From contig DATGMB010000242.1 in assembly GCA_035293845.1 (NCBI GenBank), positions 1 to 11,297 of the forward strand: 11,297 nt of DNA, read 5' to 3'. The notes under the pieces are model-generated. The model saw nothing but the letters and a program-made list of their open reading frames with translations. It had not been told where the DNA came from and searched no databases. A program made the translations under genes and the position numbers. The DNA comes from DATGMB01 sp035293845. Its GTDB lineage: Bacteria; Acidobacteriota; Terriglobia; Bryobacterales; Bryobacteraceae. Positions within the stretch are counted from its first letter, which is position 1, and every line of letters starts with the position of its first letter. Of this stretch, positions 1-6,898 are shown piece by piece.

Positions 1-2
1 CC

Positions 3-257
3 TCGGCTTGGGCCACTATCGAGCGCTTGTACGCGGCGGTGAACTGGCGGCGTTTGGGCTTCTCCGGAACCTCCGGGTCGGGGATCGGGACCAGCGCGGC
101 GCCGCCGGAGTTGGCAGCTCCTCCGCTCCGGTCGGGCTCGCAACGCTCGCCCTCCCTGCGCTGCGGAGCCGCCAACTCCGCCTGTTTGACCGGCAACTGC
201 TTGAGATTCGACTTGAGCACTGAACCTGAATCTTTCTCCGCCCGCTACAGTAATTGA
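3..257 (+). CDS. 3' end of an unrecognised protein (partial, open at the left edge)
   Basis: This frame is open from the window edge to a TGA at 255-257, about 84 residues. Nearly every third codon position up to about base 200 is G or C, as in the window's certain genes, and the overlapping frame starting at base 2 is much less biased. The start lies outside the window; the TTG at 27 is only an internal codon. The visible part begins with a possible helix (ATIERLYAAVNWRR) and then turns into low-complexity Gly/Ser/Ala/Pro. The tail crosses a 10-bp inverted repeat (106-115 with 171-180), so the last 50 or so residues may come from an inserted repeat rather than the original protein. It is convergent with the ExoIII gene, 16 bases apart. 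I do not recognise a family. It could be a non-coding repeat that happens to stay open. Confidence 0.35.
   Translation, partial: SAWATIERLYAAVNWRRLGFSGTSGSGIGTSAAPPELAAPPLRSGSQRSPSLRCGAANSACLTGNCLRFDLSTEPESFSARYSN
106..180. repeat. Inverted repeat with 10-bp perfect arms
   Basis: CGGAGTTGGC at 106-115 is the exact reverse complement of GCCAACTCCG at 171-180. Pairing can continue inward imperfectly (GCTCC and TCCGC on the left against GCGGAGC on the right). The 55-base loop holds a short tandem, GCTCGCAACGCTCGC. It looks like a REP-type or other palindromic intergenic repeat, but only one copy is visible here. Confidence 0.55.
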
Positions 258-273
258 CGGCGGGGAAGGTGTC

Positions 274-1062
274 TCAGTCATGTTGGCACAGAGGGTACCC
301 GAACTCCGCCCACACCACCGTATGGTCCGACGCGTTCGGCGCCTTGCGCGGCTCCAGATCCACCTCCACCGCGCGGCAGCAAGCGGCCAGCGGCTCGGTG
401 GCCAGGATGTGGTCGATCCGCCATCCCCAGTTGTGCTCGAAGGCGTTCCGGAAGTAATCCCAGTACGTGTATTGCACGCGGTCCGGATGCAGCCGCCGGA
501 ACACATCGACAAACCCCCAGGCGATCGTGTTCTTGTAAGCGTTCCGCGCGTCGATATGGAAATCCGGGTCGTTCACGCGGCGGTCGGGATGGTAGACGTC
601 GATCGGCTCCGGCGCGACGTTCAGATCGCCCGTCCAGATGGCGGGCTTCTGCGGGTCCAGCCGCTCGTTCAGGTAGCGCCGCATGCGCAGGAACCATTCC
701 AGCTTGAACGCGTACTTCTCCGAGCCGATGCTTGATCCCTGCGGCGCATACGAATTCACGATCGGAATTCCCGCCACCACGGTCTGCAGGATGCGGCAGT
801 CTTCATTGTCCGGGCCCTCGTGGAGCCCGTGCAGCACATAGCTCGGCGCTTCGCGGCTCAGCGTCGCGACGCCGCTGTAGCCCTTCATGCCGCGGAACGT
901 CGCGTGGTAGCCCGCTGCCTGAAACGCCAGCGCGGGAAATTCGTGGTCCTGGCATTTTGTCTCCTGCAGGCACAGCACATCCGGCTGGTGGCGTCCCAGC
1001 CATTCGAGCACGAGGTCGAGCCGGCGGCGGATCGAGTTGATGTTCCAGGTGGCAATCTTCAT
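274..1062 (-). CDS. xthA: Exodeoxyribonuclease III (class II AP endonuclease family)
   Basis: Cytosolic Mg-dependent DNA repair enzyme of the EEP fold that incises at abasic sites and removes 3' blocking groups. At 262 residues it is close to E. coli ExoIII. Family motifs occur in order: WNINSIR (6-12, with metal-site Asn7), LQETK (32-36, catalytic Glu34), NSYAPQG with the active-site Tyr105, GDLNVAP (145-151, Asp146 and Asn148), RIDHIL (215-220), and C-terminal SDH (245-247, Asp246-His247). The ATG at 1062 is chosen because the protein begins directly with the canonical MKIATWN; longer in-frame extensions run through the upstream permease gene. It starts 8 bases after the permease stop with no clear Shine-Dalgarno, so it is probably translated from the same mRNA as the ABC genes. 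All catalytic residues are present. Confidence 0.96.
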   Translation of the reverse strand: MKIATWNINSIRRRLDLVLEWLGRHQPDVLCLQETKCQDHEFPALAFQAAGYHATFRGMKGYSGVATLSREAPSYVLHGLHEGPDNEDCRILQTVVAGIPIVNSYAPQGSSIGSEKYAFKLEWFLRMRRYLNERLDPQKPAIWTGDLNVAPEPIDVYHPDRRVNDPDFHIDARNAYKNTIAWGFVDVFRRLHPDRVQYTYWDYFRNAFEHNWGWRIDHILATEPLAACCRAVEVDLEPRKAPNASDHTVVWAEFGYPLCQHD

Positions 1063-1070
1063 CGGCAATT

Positions 1071-1877
1071 TCAGCTTACGCTCTCCGCGCTGTAGCGCGC
1101 GATCAGTCCCGTGCGCACGGCGCGCCGGAATACGCGGGTGAACATCCATCCGGCCGCCAGCAGATACGCGAACGCGAGCGCCACGCCGATCCCGAGATCG
1201 CCAAAGTTCGCGGCGCGGCCCGCGGCGATCGCGCGCGTGCTCTCGAACACGTACGAAGGCGGCAGCACCGCCGAGATCGCGCGCATCCAGCGCGGCAGCG
1301 TGGAAAGCGGATAGAACACGCCCGCGAACGGCGCCGTCATCATCGGAATCGGCCACACCAGCCACTCCGCCGAGGGCCCCAGCCGCAGCACGATCGAGCT
1401 CCCCACCACGCCCATGCAGATCCCGAACAGGAACAGCACCATCAGGAACGGAATGAGCGCGAGGCCGTAGGAGAGAAACGAGAGCCCGAACGCCACCGTC
1501 GCCACCACCAGCATCACCGCGAGCGCAATCGCGCTGGTCGCAATGCTCGCGATGACGAGACCCGCCAGGTACTCCGTGACCGTCAGCGGGCTCGCGAAGA
1601 AGTTCAGGAAGTTGCGCGACCATACGTCCTCGAAAAACGAGGTCGTCACGCCCTGCATCACGCGCGAAAAGAAGTCCCACAGCAGCACCGCGCCGAGCAG
1701 CGCCGGAATGAAGTGGTGGCCCGGCCCGGCCACCGCATTCAGGTAGCGGCTCATGAACCCCCACATCGTCATGTCGATCAGCACCCACACGAAGATCGGC
1801 ATCAGCCGCGGCGAGCTGCCACGGTAGAGATAGTAGAGCCGCAGCACGATGGCCGAAACCCGCCGCAGCGAGATCAT
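1071..1877 (-). CDS. ABC-2 type transporter permease
   Basis: Integral membrane subunit (268 residues) of an ABC-2 exporter, partner of the ATPase immediately upstream. About six hydrophobic spans are visible: near residues 25-45, 58-75, 105-130, 136-165, 178-200 and 230-250, with a basic C-terminal tail. The region after span 5 (AGVFYPLSTLP followed by LPPSYVFES) is typical of ABC-2 permeases, where this loop sits between the last spans. The ATG at 1877 overlaps the ATPase stop in an ATGA arrangement, which fixes the start and implies translational coupling. The substrate cannot be read from the sequence; drug, lipid or polysaccharide export are all possible for this family. It is followed by xthA after 8 bases. 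Confidence 0.93.
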   Translation of the reverse strand: MISLRRVSAIVLRLYYLYRGSSPRLMPIFVWVLIDMTMWGFMSRYLNAVAGPGHHFIPALLGAVLLWDFFSRVMQGVTTSFFEDVWSRNFLNFFASPLTVTEYLAGLVIASIATSAIALAVMLVVATVAFGLSFLSYGLALIPFLMVLFLFGICMGVVGSSIVLRLGPSAEWLVWPIPMMTAPFAGVFYPLSTLPRWMRAISAVLPPSYVFESTRAIAAGRAANFGDLGIGVALAFAYLLAAGWMFTRVFRRAVRTGLIARYSAESVS

Positions 1878-2617
1878 ACGGCCACGTCCCCCAGCGAGAG
1901 CGGCTCGCGCGCCACCGCGATGAACAACTCCTCCAGGTTCTCCTTGCCGTGCTCGGCCGGCAGCGACTTGGGGTCGCCTTCGAGCAGGATGCGCCCGCGC
2001 GAGAGGAACAGCACGCGGTCGCACACGTCCTGCACCTCGTGCATGTTGTGCGACGTCCACAGCACGCCGCCCGTGCCCTCCGCGGCAAACGCCCGGATCG
2101 AGGCGCGGATCTCCCGCGCGCTGGCCGGGTCGAGCGAGGCGGTCGGCTCGTCGAGCAGCAGCAGGCGCGGATCGTTCAGCATCGCCTTGGCGAGCGCCAC
2201 CCGCGTCTGCTCGCCCGAGGAAAGCACGCCGCAGCGCGTCTCCGCGAGCGCCGCCAGATCGAACCGTTCGAGCATCTCGCCGATGCGCCGATTCAGCTCC
2301 CGCACGCCATAGAGCATCCCGAACACCCGCAGGTTCTGCCGCACCGTGAGATTGCCCGGCAGCGGCGCGTAGACCGCCGCGAAGTTGGTGCGCTCGAGCG
2401 CCTGCCGCCGCGCGCGCGCCAGGTCGTACCCATCGATGCGGATCGTTCCCGCGTCCGGCGCGAGCACGCCCAGAATCATGTTGATGGTGGTCGTCTTCCC
2501 CGCCCCGTTCGGCCCCAGCAGCCCGACGATCTCGTTGCGCGCCACGTCGAACGAGATCCCGTCCACCGCAACCGTTTCCCCGTAAATCTTGCGCAGATCC
2601 CGAACCGCGAGCGCCAT
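1874..2617 (-). CDS. ABC transporter ATP-binding protein
   Basis: Nucleotide-binding subunit (247 residues) that drives the permease encoded next. Walker A GPNGAGKT is at 35-42, the signature is LSSGEQ (132-137) rather than LSGGQ, Walker B LLLLDEP is at 152-158 with Glu157, the D-loop is SLD (161-163), and the H-loop His190 lies in TSHNMHE. The Q-loop is unusual: where most families have a glutamine this protein reads VYAPLPGNLTV (82-92) with no Gln. Similar Gln-less loops (SPYVxLPxxLTV) exist, as I recall, in a subfamily of bacterial ABC-2 ATPases, so this is probably not a defect. The ATG at 2617 is preferred since the conserved MALAVRDLRKIYG follows at once; a GTG at 2623 is an alternative. 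It starts 19 bases after the lactonase stop, so it may be in the same transcript. Confidence 0.95.
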   Translation of the reverse strand: MALAVRDLRKIYGETVAVDGISFDVARNEIVGLLGPNGAGKTTTINMILGVLAPDAGTIRIDGYDLARARRQALERTNFAAVYAPLPGNLTVRQNLRVFGMLYGVRELNRRIGEMLERFDLAALAETRCGVLSSGEQTRVALAKAMLNDPRLLLLDEPTASLDPASAREIRASIRAFAAEGTGGVLWTSHNMHEVQDVCDRVLFLSRGRILLEGDPKSLPAEHGKENLEELFIAVAREPLSLGDVAV

Positions 2618-2636
2618 CCTCACCCCGCGCGCCCGG

Positions 2637-3761
2637 CTATTTCCGCGCGACGAACAAGAGGCAAACCGGATTCGCCGCGCCCTTGACCGGCGGCCCCGCG
2701 GGGGTGAGTTGGCCGCTGCGCGGATGCACGCGGAAGACCACGATATCATTCGAATCCTGGTTGGCCACGAGCAGGAAACGGCCCGTCGGGTCGAGCGTGA
2801 AGTGGCGCGGCGTCTTCCCCGCGGTCGGTGTATCGTCGAGAGACGACAACGTTTGCCGGCTGCCGTCGATCGCGAAGAGCGCGATGCTGTCGTGCCCGCG
2901 GTTCGAGGCGTAAAGCCGCGTCCCCGCGCGGTTCACCGCGACCTCCGCGGTCGTGTTGCTGGCTTTGACGCTCTCGGGCAGCGTTGGGGCGTATTGGAAC
3001 GCATCGAGAGTTCCCTTGGCCGGCTCGTAGTGGAACGCTGCGACCGTGTTGCCCATCTCGTTGATTGAATACAGCACGCGCCCATTCGGATGAAACGCCA
3101 GATGCCGCACGCCGGCGCCCGGCGTCACCTGCGCGGCCGGCGGATCGTTCGGTTTCAGCGTGCCCGCGGCCGCATCGAAGCGGTAGATGAAGATGCGGTC
3201 CAGGCCGAGATCGGCCAGCAGCAGGAAGCGGTTATCCGGCGCGAACAGCACGCAATGCGCGTGCGGTCCGCGCTGCCGCTGCGGATTCGGGCCCCCTCCT
3301 TCGTGCTTCTCGACCTGCCTGGCCTCGCCGAGCGTGCCGTCGGCGTGGATCGGCAGCAGCGCCATCGTCCCGTTGCCGTAGTTCGCGACCGCGAGCCAGT
3401 GCCCCGTCGCATCGACCGCCAGGTGGCATGGGCTGTCGCCCGCCGAGGAGACCGCATTCAGCGGCTTCAGCTTGCCGCTCGCGGCATCGATGGCGAACGC
3501 GCTCACGGTATTGCCGCCCTGCCCGCCTTCGTTCACGGCGTAGAGGAACTTGCGATCCGGACTTACCGCGAGGAAGGACGGGTTGAGCGTCTCCGCGGCA
3601 AGCGTCGGCCCGGAGAGCTTGCCCGTGGACGGATTGAACCGGAACTCGTAAATGCCGCGGCTATCGCCCTTGGTGTACGTGCCGGCGTAGACCAGATAAT
3701 CGGCTGCCTGGGCGCCGAGCGACGCCGCAAGCAGCGTAAGGATGACGGAGGAGAATCGCAC
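2637..3761 (-). CDS. Exported lactonase-family beta-propeller protein
   Basis: A 374-residue member of the lactonase / YkgB family (PF10282), a seven-bladed beta-propeller that includes cytosolic 6-phosphogluconolactonases. Residues 2-19 form a signal peptide (hydrophobic SSVILTLLAASLGAQA), so this copy should act outside the cytoplasm, where 6-phosphogluconate metabolism is unlikely. Family marks are YAGTYT near 25-30, GIYEF 36-40, NPSFLAVSPD near 60-69, SPCHLAVD 110-117, LAVANYGNG 123-131, and the conserved RGPHAHC (164-170). Later blades repeat the pattern hhYxxN/xxxDxxxxF. The start is a GTG at 3761, chosen because it opens directly on the signal peptide; upstream codons in frame encode an Arg-rich, non-signal stretch. 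No strong Shine-Dalgarno is visible. The true substrate is unknown; a generic sugar-lactone hydrolase or a non-enzymatic propeller are both possible. Confidence 0.88.
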   Translation of the reverse strand: MRFSSVILTLLAASLGAQAADYLVYAGTYTKGDSRGIYEFRFNPSTGKLSGPTLAAETLNPSFLAVSPDRKFLYAVNEGGQGGNTVSAFAIDAASGKLKPLNAVSSAGDSPCHLAVDATGHWLAVANYGNGTMALLPIHADGTLGEARQVEKHEGGGPNPQRQRGPHAHCVLFAPDNRFLLLADLGLDRIFIYRFDAAAGTLKPNDPPAAQVTPGAGVRHLAFHPNGRVLYSINEMGNTVAAFHYEPAKGTLDAFQYAPTLPESVKASNTTAEVAVNRAGTRLYASNRGHDSIALFAIDGSRQTLSSLDDTPTAGKTPRHFTLDPTGRFLLVANQDSNDIVVFRVHPRSGQLTPAGPPVKGAANPVCLLFVARK

Positions 3762-3826
3762 GCTCTCTATCGTACTTCGCCGCGATACCCTACGCGCGAC
3801 GGCCTCGTATCCCGCCGGCCTTAACC

Positions 3827-4516
3827 CTACTCGTTCACCTGGAACGTGCCGATGAAGCCGCTGCGCTTCAGGCGGTTGTTCCACGTCTCGCCGAGGCCGT
3901 CGCCGCTGAAGGAATTCTCCAGAGCGTAAGCCGGCATGGCGTGGTCAAGCTTGTTCAGCGGCGGATACCAGACTTCCTCGTTGCCGCAGACGTGATCGGT
4001 GGCGGCCATGGCGCGCGTCTGGATTGCCGCGAGCGAGCCCGCGGTCAGCCGCGCGGCGCCGCCGTGGATGTTGTTGTTCTCGATGGTCAGCTCGATCGGC
4101 GCGTAGTCCACCTTCACGATGTGGGCCAGCAGATCGCCCGCCTGGTGCTGCGCGAAGTTCTGGAGCGCCAGCCGCTGCTCGGCATTCGCGCGGCTGTCCA
4201 CGATCAGGACGGCCTTGGCCGGGTTCGCAGCTTCATAGGCGTTGCCCAGCGTGTGCTCGGAGCGGACCACGCCGACGACGGACAGCCCGGCGATATCCAC
4301 GCCCTGCCACGAGCCCTTGTTGATCTTCCAGCCGAACACCGCTTCCTTGCCGGCCATCTCGATTTCGCCGTTGGCGAAGCAGGGGCCGGTATAGACGTCG
4401 GCGGTGCGAGCTTCGATGTAGTTGCCGGTGACGCTGCGCGACGGCAGGGATGACGCAGCGAAGGAAAGGGACGCAGCCGCGGACACCACCGCAGCAGCAC
4501 GCAGAAGGTTCAGCAT
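3827..4516 (-). CDS. DUF1326-like exported protein
   Basis: A 229-residue protein with an N-terminal signal peptide (basic start MLNLLR, then Ala-rich hydrophobic core to about residue 22). The mature part begins VTGNYIEARTADVYTGPCFANGE, continuing KEAVFGWKINKGSWQGV, a pattern I associate with DUF1326 (PF07040); this is family recall, not a search. It has two cysteines, Cys46 in TGPC and Cys177 in TDHVCGN, plus nearby His175, which could form a disulfide or a metal site outside the cytoplasm. The function is not known. The ATG at 4516 has a good Shine-Dalgarno (AGGGAG, 9 bases upstream) and a TATAAT box 24 bases upstream, so it probably starts its own transcript. The lactonase gene follows after 65 bases. 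Confidence 0.8.
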   Translation of the reverse strand: MLNLLRAAAVVSAAASLSFAASSLPSRSVTGNYIEARTADVYTGPCFANGEIEMAGKEAVFGWKINKGSWQGVDIAGLSVVGVVRSEHTLGNAYEAANPAKAVLIVDSRANAEQRLALQNFAQHQAGDLLAHIVKVDYAPIELTIENNNIHGGAARLTAGSLAAIQTRAMAATDHVCGNEEVWYPPLNKLDHAMPAYALENSFSGDGLGETWNNRLKRSGFIGTFQVNE

Positions 4517-4525
4517 CCGAGAATT

Positions 4526-4531
4526 CTCCCT
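4526..4531 (-). promoter_or_regulatory. Ribosome binding site of the DUF1326-like gene
   Basis: On the minus strand this reads AGGGAG, 9 bases before the ATG at 4516. It fixes that start codon. Confidence 0.6.
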
Positions 4532-4539
4532 GGCTAAGA

Positions 4540-4545
4540 ATTATA
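4540..4545 (-). promoter_or_regulatory. Candidate -10 box (TATAAT) for the DUF1326-like gene
   Basis: The minus strand carries a perfect TATAAT within the 52-base gap between the GH76 stop and the DUF1326-like start. Transcription would begin near 4533, giving a leader of about 16 bases that holds the Shine-Dalgarno. No convincing TTGACA-like -35 lies 16-18 bases upstream (the 17-base position reads CCGCCA), so activity may need an activator. An AT-rich hexamer of this quality is rare in such GC-rich DNA. Confidence 0.45.
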
Positions 4546-4568
4546 CCGCGGTGCGCTTGGGCTGGCGG

Positions 4569-5642
4569 CTACCGCTTCACCGGCTGGCGCAGTACCGGCG
4601 GGTTGGCCTCGATCTCCGCGGCGGCCACGAGGCAATCGAGCGCGGACGACTGAATTCCCGCGTTGCTACCGGTGAACGGGCCTGACCAGACCTGCCCTAA
4701 CTGGTAGCCCGGACCCTGCGCCTGGCTCCAGATACTGGCCGCGTTGGCGATCAGGAATCGCGCCTGGCGCGCGGATGGAAACAGCGTCGCCAGCTCGGCG
4801 AGGTTGCGGACGAAGATGCCTTTGAACTGGACACCATCGGCGCTGCATTTGGGCTCGCAGGTGTCGTGCAGGATGCCCTGGCTGTCGGTGAGCCCGGAGA
4901 CCGCGGCCGCGGCGATCGACTCGGCCGCCTGATGCAATGCCGGGTCCTGGGTTCGCCGCCAAAGCTCCGCGAGGGCGCCGAGGATTACGCCCTGGTTGTA
5001 GGTCCAGGTGGTCGCCCCGTTGTTCTGGCAGGCGGAGTTGAGGCCGTCGTTGATCAGCGAATGCGCGTTGATCATTCCGGATGCGGCGAACCACTGCCAC
5101 TCGCGTGTGGCCCAATTGAGATACGCGGCCTGCCGCTCGATGGGCGTTCGCCGGGCCAGGCGCGCCGCCACGGACAGGAAGAGCTCGTTGGCGATGGCGT
5201 TCTTATAAGTCCGCGCCTTGCTCCACCAGATGCCGCCGTTGCAGGTGGCGTCCCAGCCGCCGGTCATGTCGGCGAAGATGGACTCGGCCATCGCGAGGTA
5301 GCGGGTGTCACCCGTCCAGTCGTAGGCATCGATCCACGCCAGGGCCCACCAGCCTTCATCGTCGTAGTAATTGTTGAGGAAGCCCTTCGGGGCATTCACG
5401 GTGAAGGTGTTTTCGATCGCCGCGCGATACTCGGCCGAGCCGCTGAGACGGGAATAGTTGACCAGCACCGTGGTGGCGTTGGCGGAGTTCCACCAGCCGG
5501 TGGTGTTCCAGAGGCCGGTTGCCTGGTTGTACCAGCCCTGGAGCGTGCCGATGGCGTGCGCGGCGTCATCCAGATAGTCCGGCGGCTGGGCGGCGGCAGG
5601 CAGGCAGAGAAGCAGGGCAACCGGAGCGAGTGAGAATCGCAC
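4569..5642 (-). CDS. Exported glycoside hydrolase, GH76 (alpha-1,6-mannanase) family
   Basis: A 357-residue protein with a signal peptide (VRFSLAPVALLLCLPAAAQ), likely cleaved after AAA near residue 18; the Cys13 context (LLLC) is not a good lipobox. The rest fits the GH76 (PF03663) alpha/alpha barrel: an Asp pair in NYYDDEGWWALAW (Asp94-Asp95, the probable catalytic DD motif of the family), then GWDATCNGGIWWSK (129-142), KNAIANELF (147-155), LINDGLN (196-202) and TYNQGVILGALAELW (214-228). GH76 enzymes cut alpha-1,6-mannan backbones of fungal walls or bacterial mannans; fungal relatives Dcw1/Dfg5 act as transglycosidases. The GTG at 5642 is chosen because it opens on the signal peptide and lies 8 bases after the stop of the small upstream gene, suggesting translational coupling. 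A role in degrading exogenous mannan is inference. Confidence 0.88.
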   Translation of the reverse strand: MRFSLAPVALLLCLPAAAQPPDYLDDAAHAIGTLQGWYNQATGLWNTTGWWNSANATTVLVNYSRLSGSAEYRAAIENTFTVNAPKGFLNNYYDDEGWWALAWIDAYDWTGDTRYLAMAESIFADMTGGWDATCNGGIWWSKARTYKNAIANELFLSVAARLARRTPIERQAAYLNWATREWQWFAASGMINAHSLINDGLNSACQNNGATTWTYNQGVILGALAELWRRTQDPALHQAAESIAAAAVSGLTDSQGILHDTCEPKCSADGVQFKGIFVRNLAELATLFPSARQARFLIANAASIWSQAQGPGYQLGQVWSGPFTGSNAGIQSSALDCLVAAAEIEANPPVLRQPVKR

Positions 5643-5650
5643 GAAGAGAG

Positions 5651-5866
5651 CTACAGTTGCTCGTAGCAGGAGCGGGCGGCGTGGCACTCGAATTCGTCGA
5701 CGATTTTGCCGTCGGGGCCGACTGGTTTGAAGGTGTGCTGGCACCAGAAGGCGCGGTCGTTGGAGTGCTGAATGGTGGGGTCCCATTCGGCTTCGATGAA
5801 CATGCCCTTCCAGCGCAGCATGCTGCAGCGGTTCATGCTGACTTTGGTGAGACCGGGTCGTTCCAT
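5651..5866 (-). CDS. Small Cys/His-containing hypothetical protein
   Basis: A 71-residue protein with no signal peptide or membrane span. It has an ATG at 5866 with a strong Shine-Dalgarno (AAGGAG, 10 bases upstream) and sits between the FAD subunit gene (61 bases away) and the GH76 gene (8 bases away), all on one strand, so I regard it as real. Four cysteines (14, 42, 61, 67) and histidines 44 and 62 appear in WCQHTF and ECHAARSCYEQL, which could make a small zinc or iron site, or redox-active pairs. The middle (GMFIEAEWDPTIQHSNDRAFW) has the alternation of a beta-rich fold. I do not recognise a family. Position suggests a link to the hydroxylase or to GH76, but nothing in the sequence shows it. 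Confidence 0.72.
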   Translation of the reverse strand: MERPGLTKVSMNRCSMLRWKGMFIEAEWDPTIQHSNDRAFWCQHTFKPVGPDGKIVDEFECHAARSCYEQL

Positions 5867-5884
5867 GGATCGAGTTCTCCTTAT

Positions 5885-5912
5885 GGGGCCGGGCCGGGCA
5901 ATGCCCGGCCCC
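5885..5912. repeat. Strong GC hairpin between the FAD subunit gene and the small Cys/His gene
   Basis: GGGGCCGGGC (5885-5894) pairs perfectly with GCCCGGCCCC (5903-5912), 10 bp with an 8-base loop; an alternative is 9 bp with a 3-base loop (5891-5899 with 5903-5911). On the minus strand it begins 16 bases after the FAD gene stop and ends 2 bases before the AAGGAG of the next gene. No U-tract follows, so it is probably not a simple intrinsic terminator. It may protect the upstream mRNA end, attenuate downstream expression, or be a REP-like element. Confidence 0.7.
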
Positions 5913-5927
5913 TACCGGTTAGGCGTA

Positions 5928-6896
5928 CTATGCTTTGGCCTGGACGGCGGCCAGCAGGGCGCGCTTGACGGCGACCTGCGCGAGCGTCACTTTGTAGGCG
6001 TTCTGGCTGAGCGGCCTGGCGCCGGCCACGGCGGCTTTGCCGGCGGCCTCGGCGGTCGCGGCGTTGACCGGCTTGCCGGCCAACGCTTTGGCCGCCGCGG
6101 CTGCTTCGATGGGCGTGGGCGCGACGTGACCCAGAACGATGCGGGCGGATTTCACCGTGCTGCCGTTCATTTCGAGCGACACGGCGGCCGCGGCCAGGGG
6201 CCAATCGAGCGCCTCCTTCTGCCGGACTTCGTAGGTCGCGCTCTTGACCGGCGTGGCCGGGACGATGATCTCGGTGAGGATCTCATCGGGGCGCAGGGCG
6301 ATCTCGCGCGTGTTTTCGTCCTTCGGGGTAACGAAGAACCTGGACACGGCCAGCTCGCGGGTACCCTTCGCCGAAACCAGCTTCACCTTGGCATTGAGGG
6401 CGATCAGCGCCGGGCCGAGGCTGGAGGCGCTGACGAAATACGCCGGGCCTTCGCCGAAGATCGAGTGGTAGCGGTTCTCGCCATCCGGGATGCGCGATTT
6501 GCCATCCTGCATGGCGAGCAGGCCCATGCCCTGGCGGTAATACCAGCAGCGCGGCCGCTGGCAGAGGTCGCCGCCGACGGTTCCCATGTGGCGGATCTGC
6601 GGGCTGGGGATGCCGGCCGCGGCCTCGGCGAGGGACTTGGGAACTTCGGAAGACTTCGCCAGCTCATCGATGGTGACGATGGCGCCGATGCGAATGCCTT
6701 CGGCGGTCTTGGAGATGCCGCCGAGCTCCTTGATGTTCTTGATGTTCACGACGCGCCGCGGCGTGTGGAGATGATCCTTCATCAGGGAGATCAGGTCGGT
6801 GCCGCCGGCGAGCACATCGGCGTGGCCCCATTGCGGGCTCAGCAGGGCGACCGCTTCCTGGAGCGTCGCAGGATTGGCATATTCGAAGGACTGCAT
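5928..6896 (-). CDS. Molybdenum hydroxylase FAD-binding subunit (xanthine dehydrogenase family, PaoB-like)
   Basis: A 322-residue flavoprotein that passes electrons from the iron-sulfur subunit to an acceptor. It opens with MQSFEYANPATLQEAV and has the FAD pyrophosphate motif AGGTDLI (30-36), the second FAD motif GTVGGDL (105-111) and the CO-dehydrogenase flavoprotein C-terminal region after about residue 190. In PaoB-type subunits the stretch after GGDLCQRPRCWYYR (108-121) normally carries more cysteines for an extra [4Fe-4S] cluster; here the only cysteines in the whole protein are 112 and 117, and the following segment (GMGLLAMQDGKSRI) has none. The length matches E. coli PaoB (about 318). 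The ATG lies 2 bases after the molybdopterin subunit stop, with a GGGAGG Shine-Dalgarno inside that gene, so the two are tightly coupled. Confidence 0.93.
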   Translation of the reverse strand: MQSFEYANPATLQEAVALLSPQWGHADVLAGGTDLISLMKDHLHTPRRVVNIKNIKELGGISKTAEGIRIGAIVTIDELAKSSEVPKSLAEAAAGIPSPQIRHMGTVGGDLCQRPRCWYYRQGMGLLAMQDGKSRIPDGENRYHSIFGEGPAYFVSASSLGPALIALNAKVKLVSAKGTRELAVSRFFVTPKDENTREIALRPDEILTEIIVPATPVKSATYEVRQKEALDWPLAAAAVSLEMNGSTVKSARIVLGHVAPTPIEAAAAAKALAGKPVNAATAEAAGKAAVAGARPLSQNAYKVTLAQVAVKRALLAAVQAKA

Positions 6897-6898
6897 GG

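Noticed and set aside
274..2088. A single 604-residue ExoIII fusion on the minus strand
   Set aside because: Only the last 262 residues are protein-like. The N-terminal part is an out-of-frame Arg-rich reading of the ABC permease and ATPase genes, which are clear in their own frames.
5885..5912. Intrinsic terminator after the FAD subunit gene
   Set aside because: The hairpin is strong, but no T-run follows on the minus strand and the next gene's Shine-Dalgarno begins 2 bases later; recorded as a hairpin instead.
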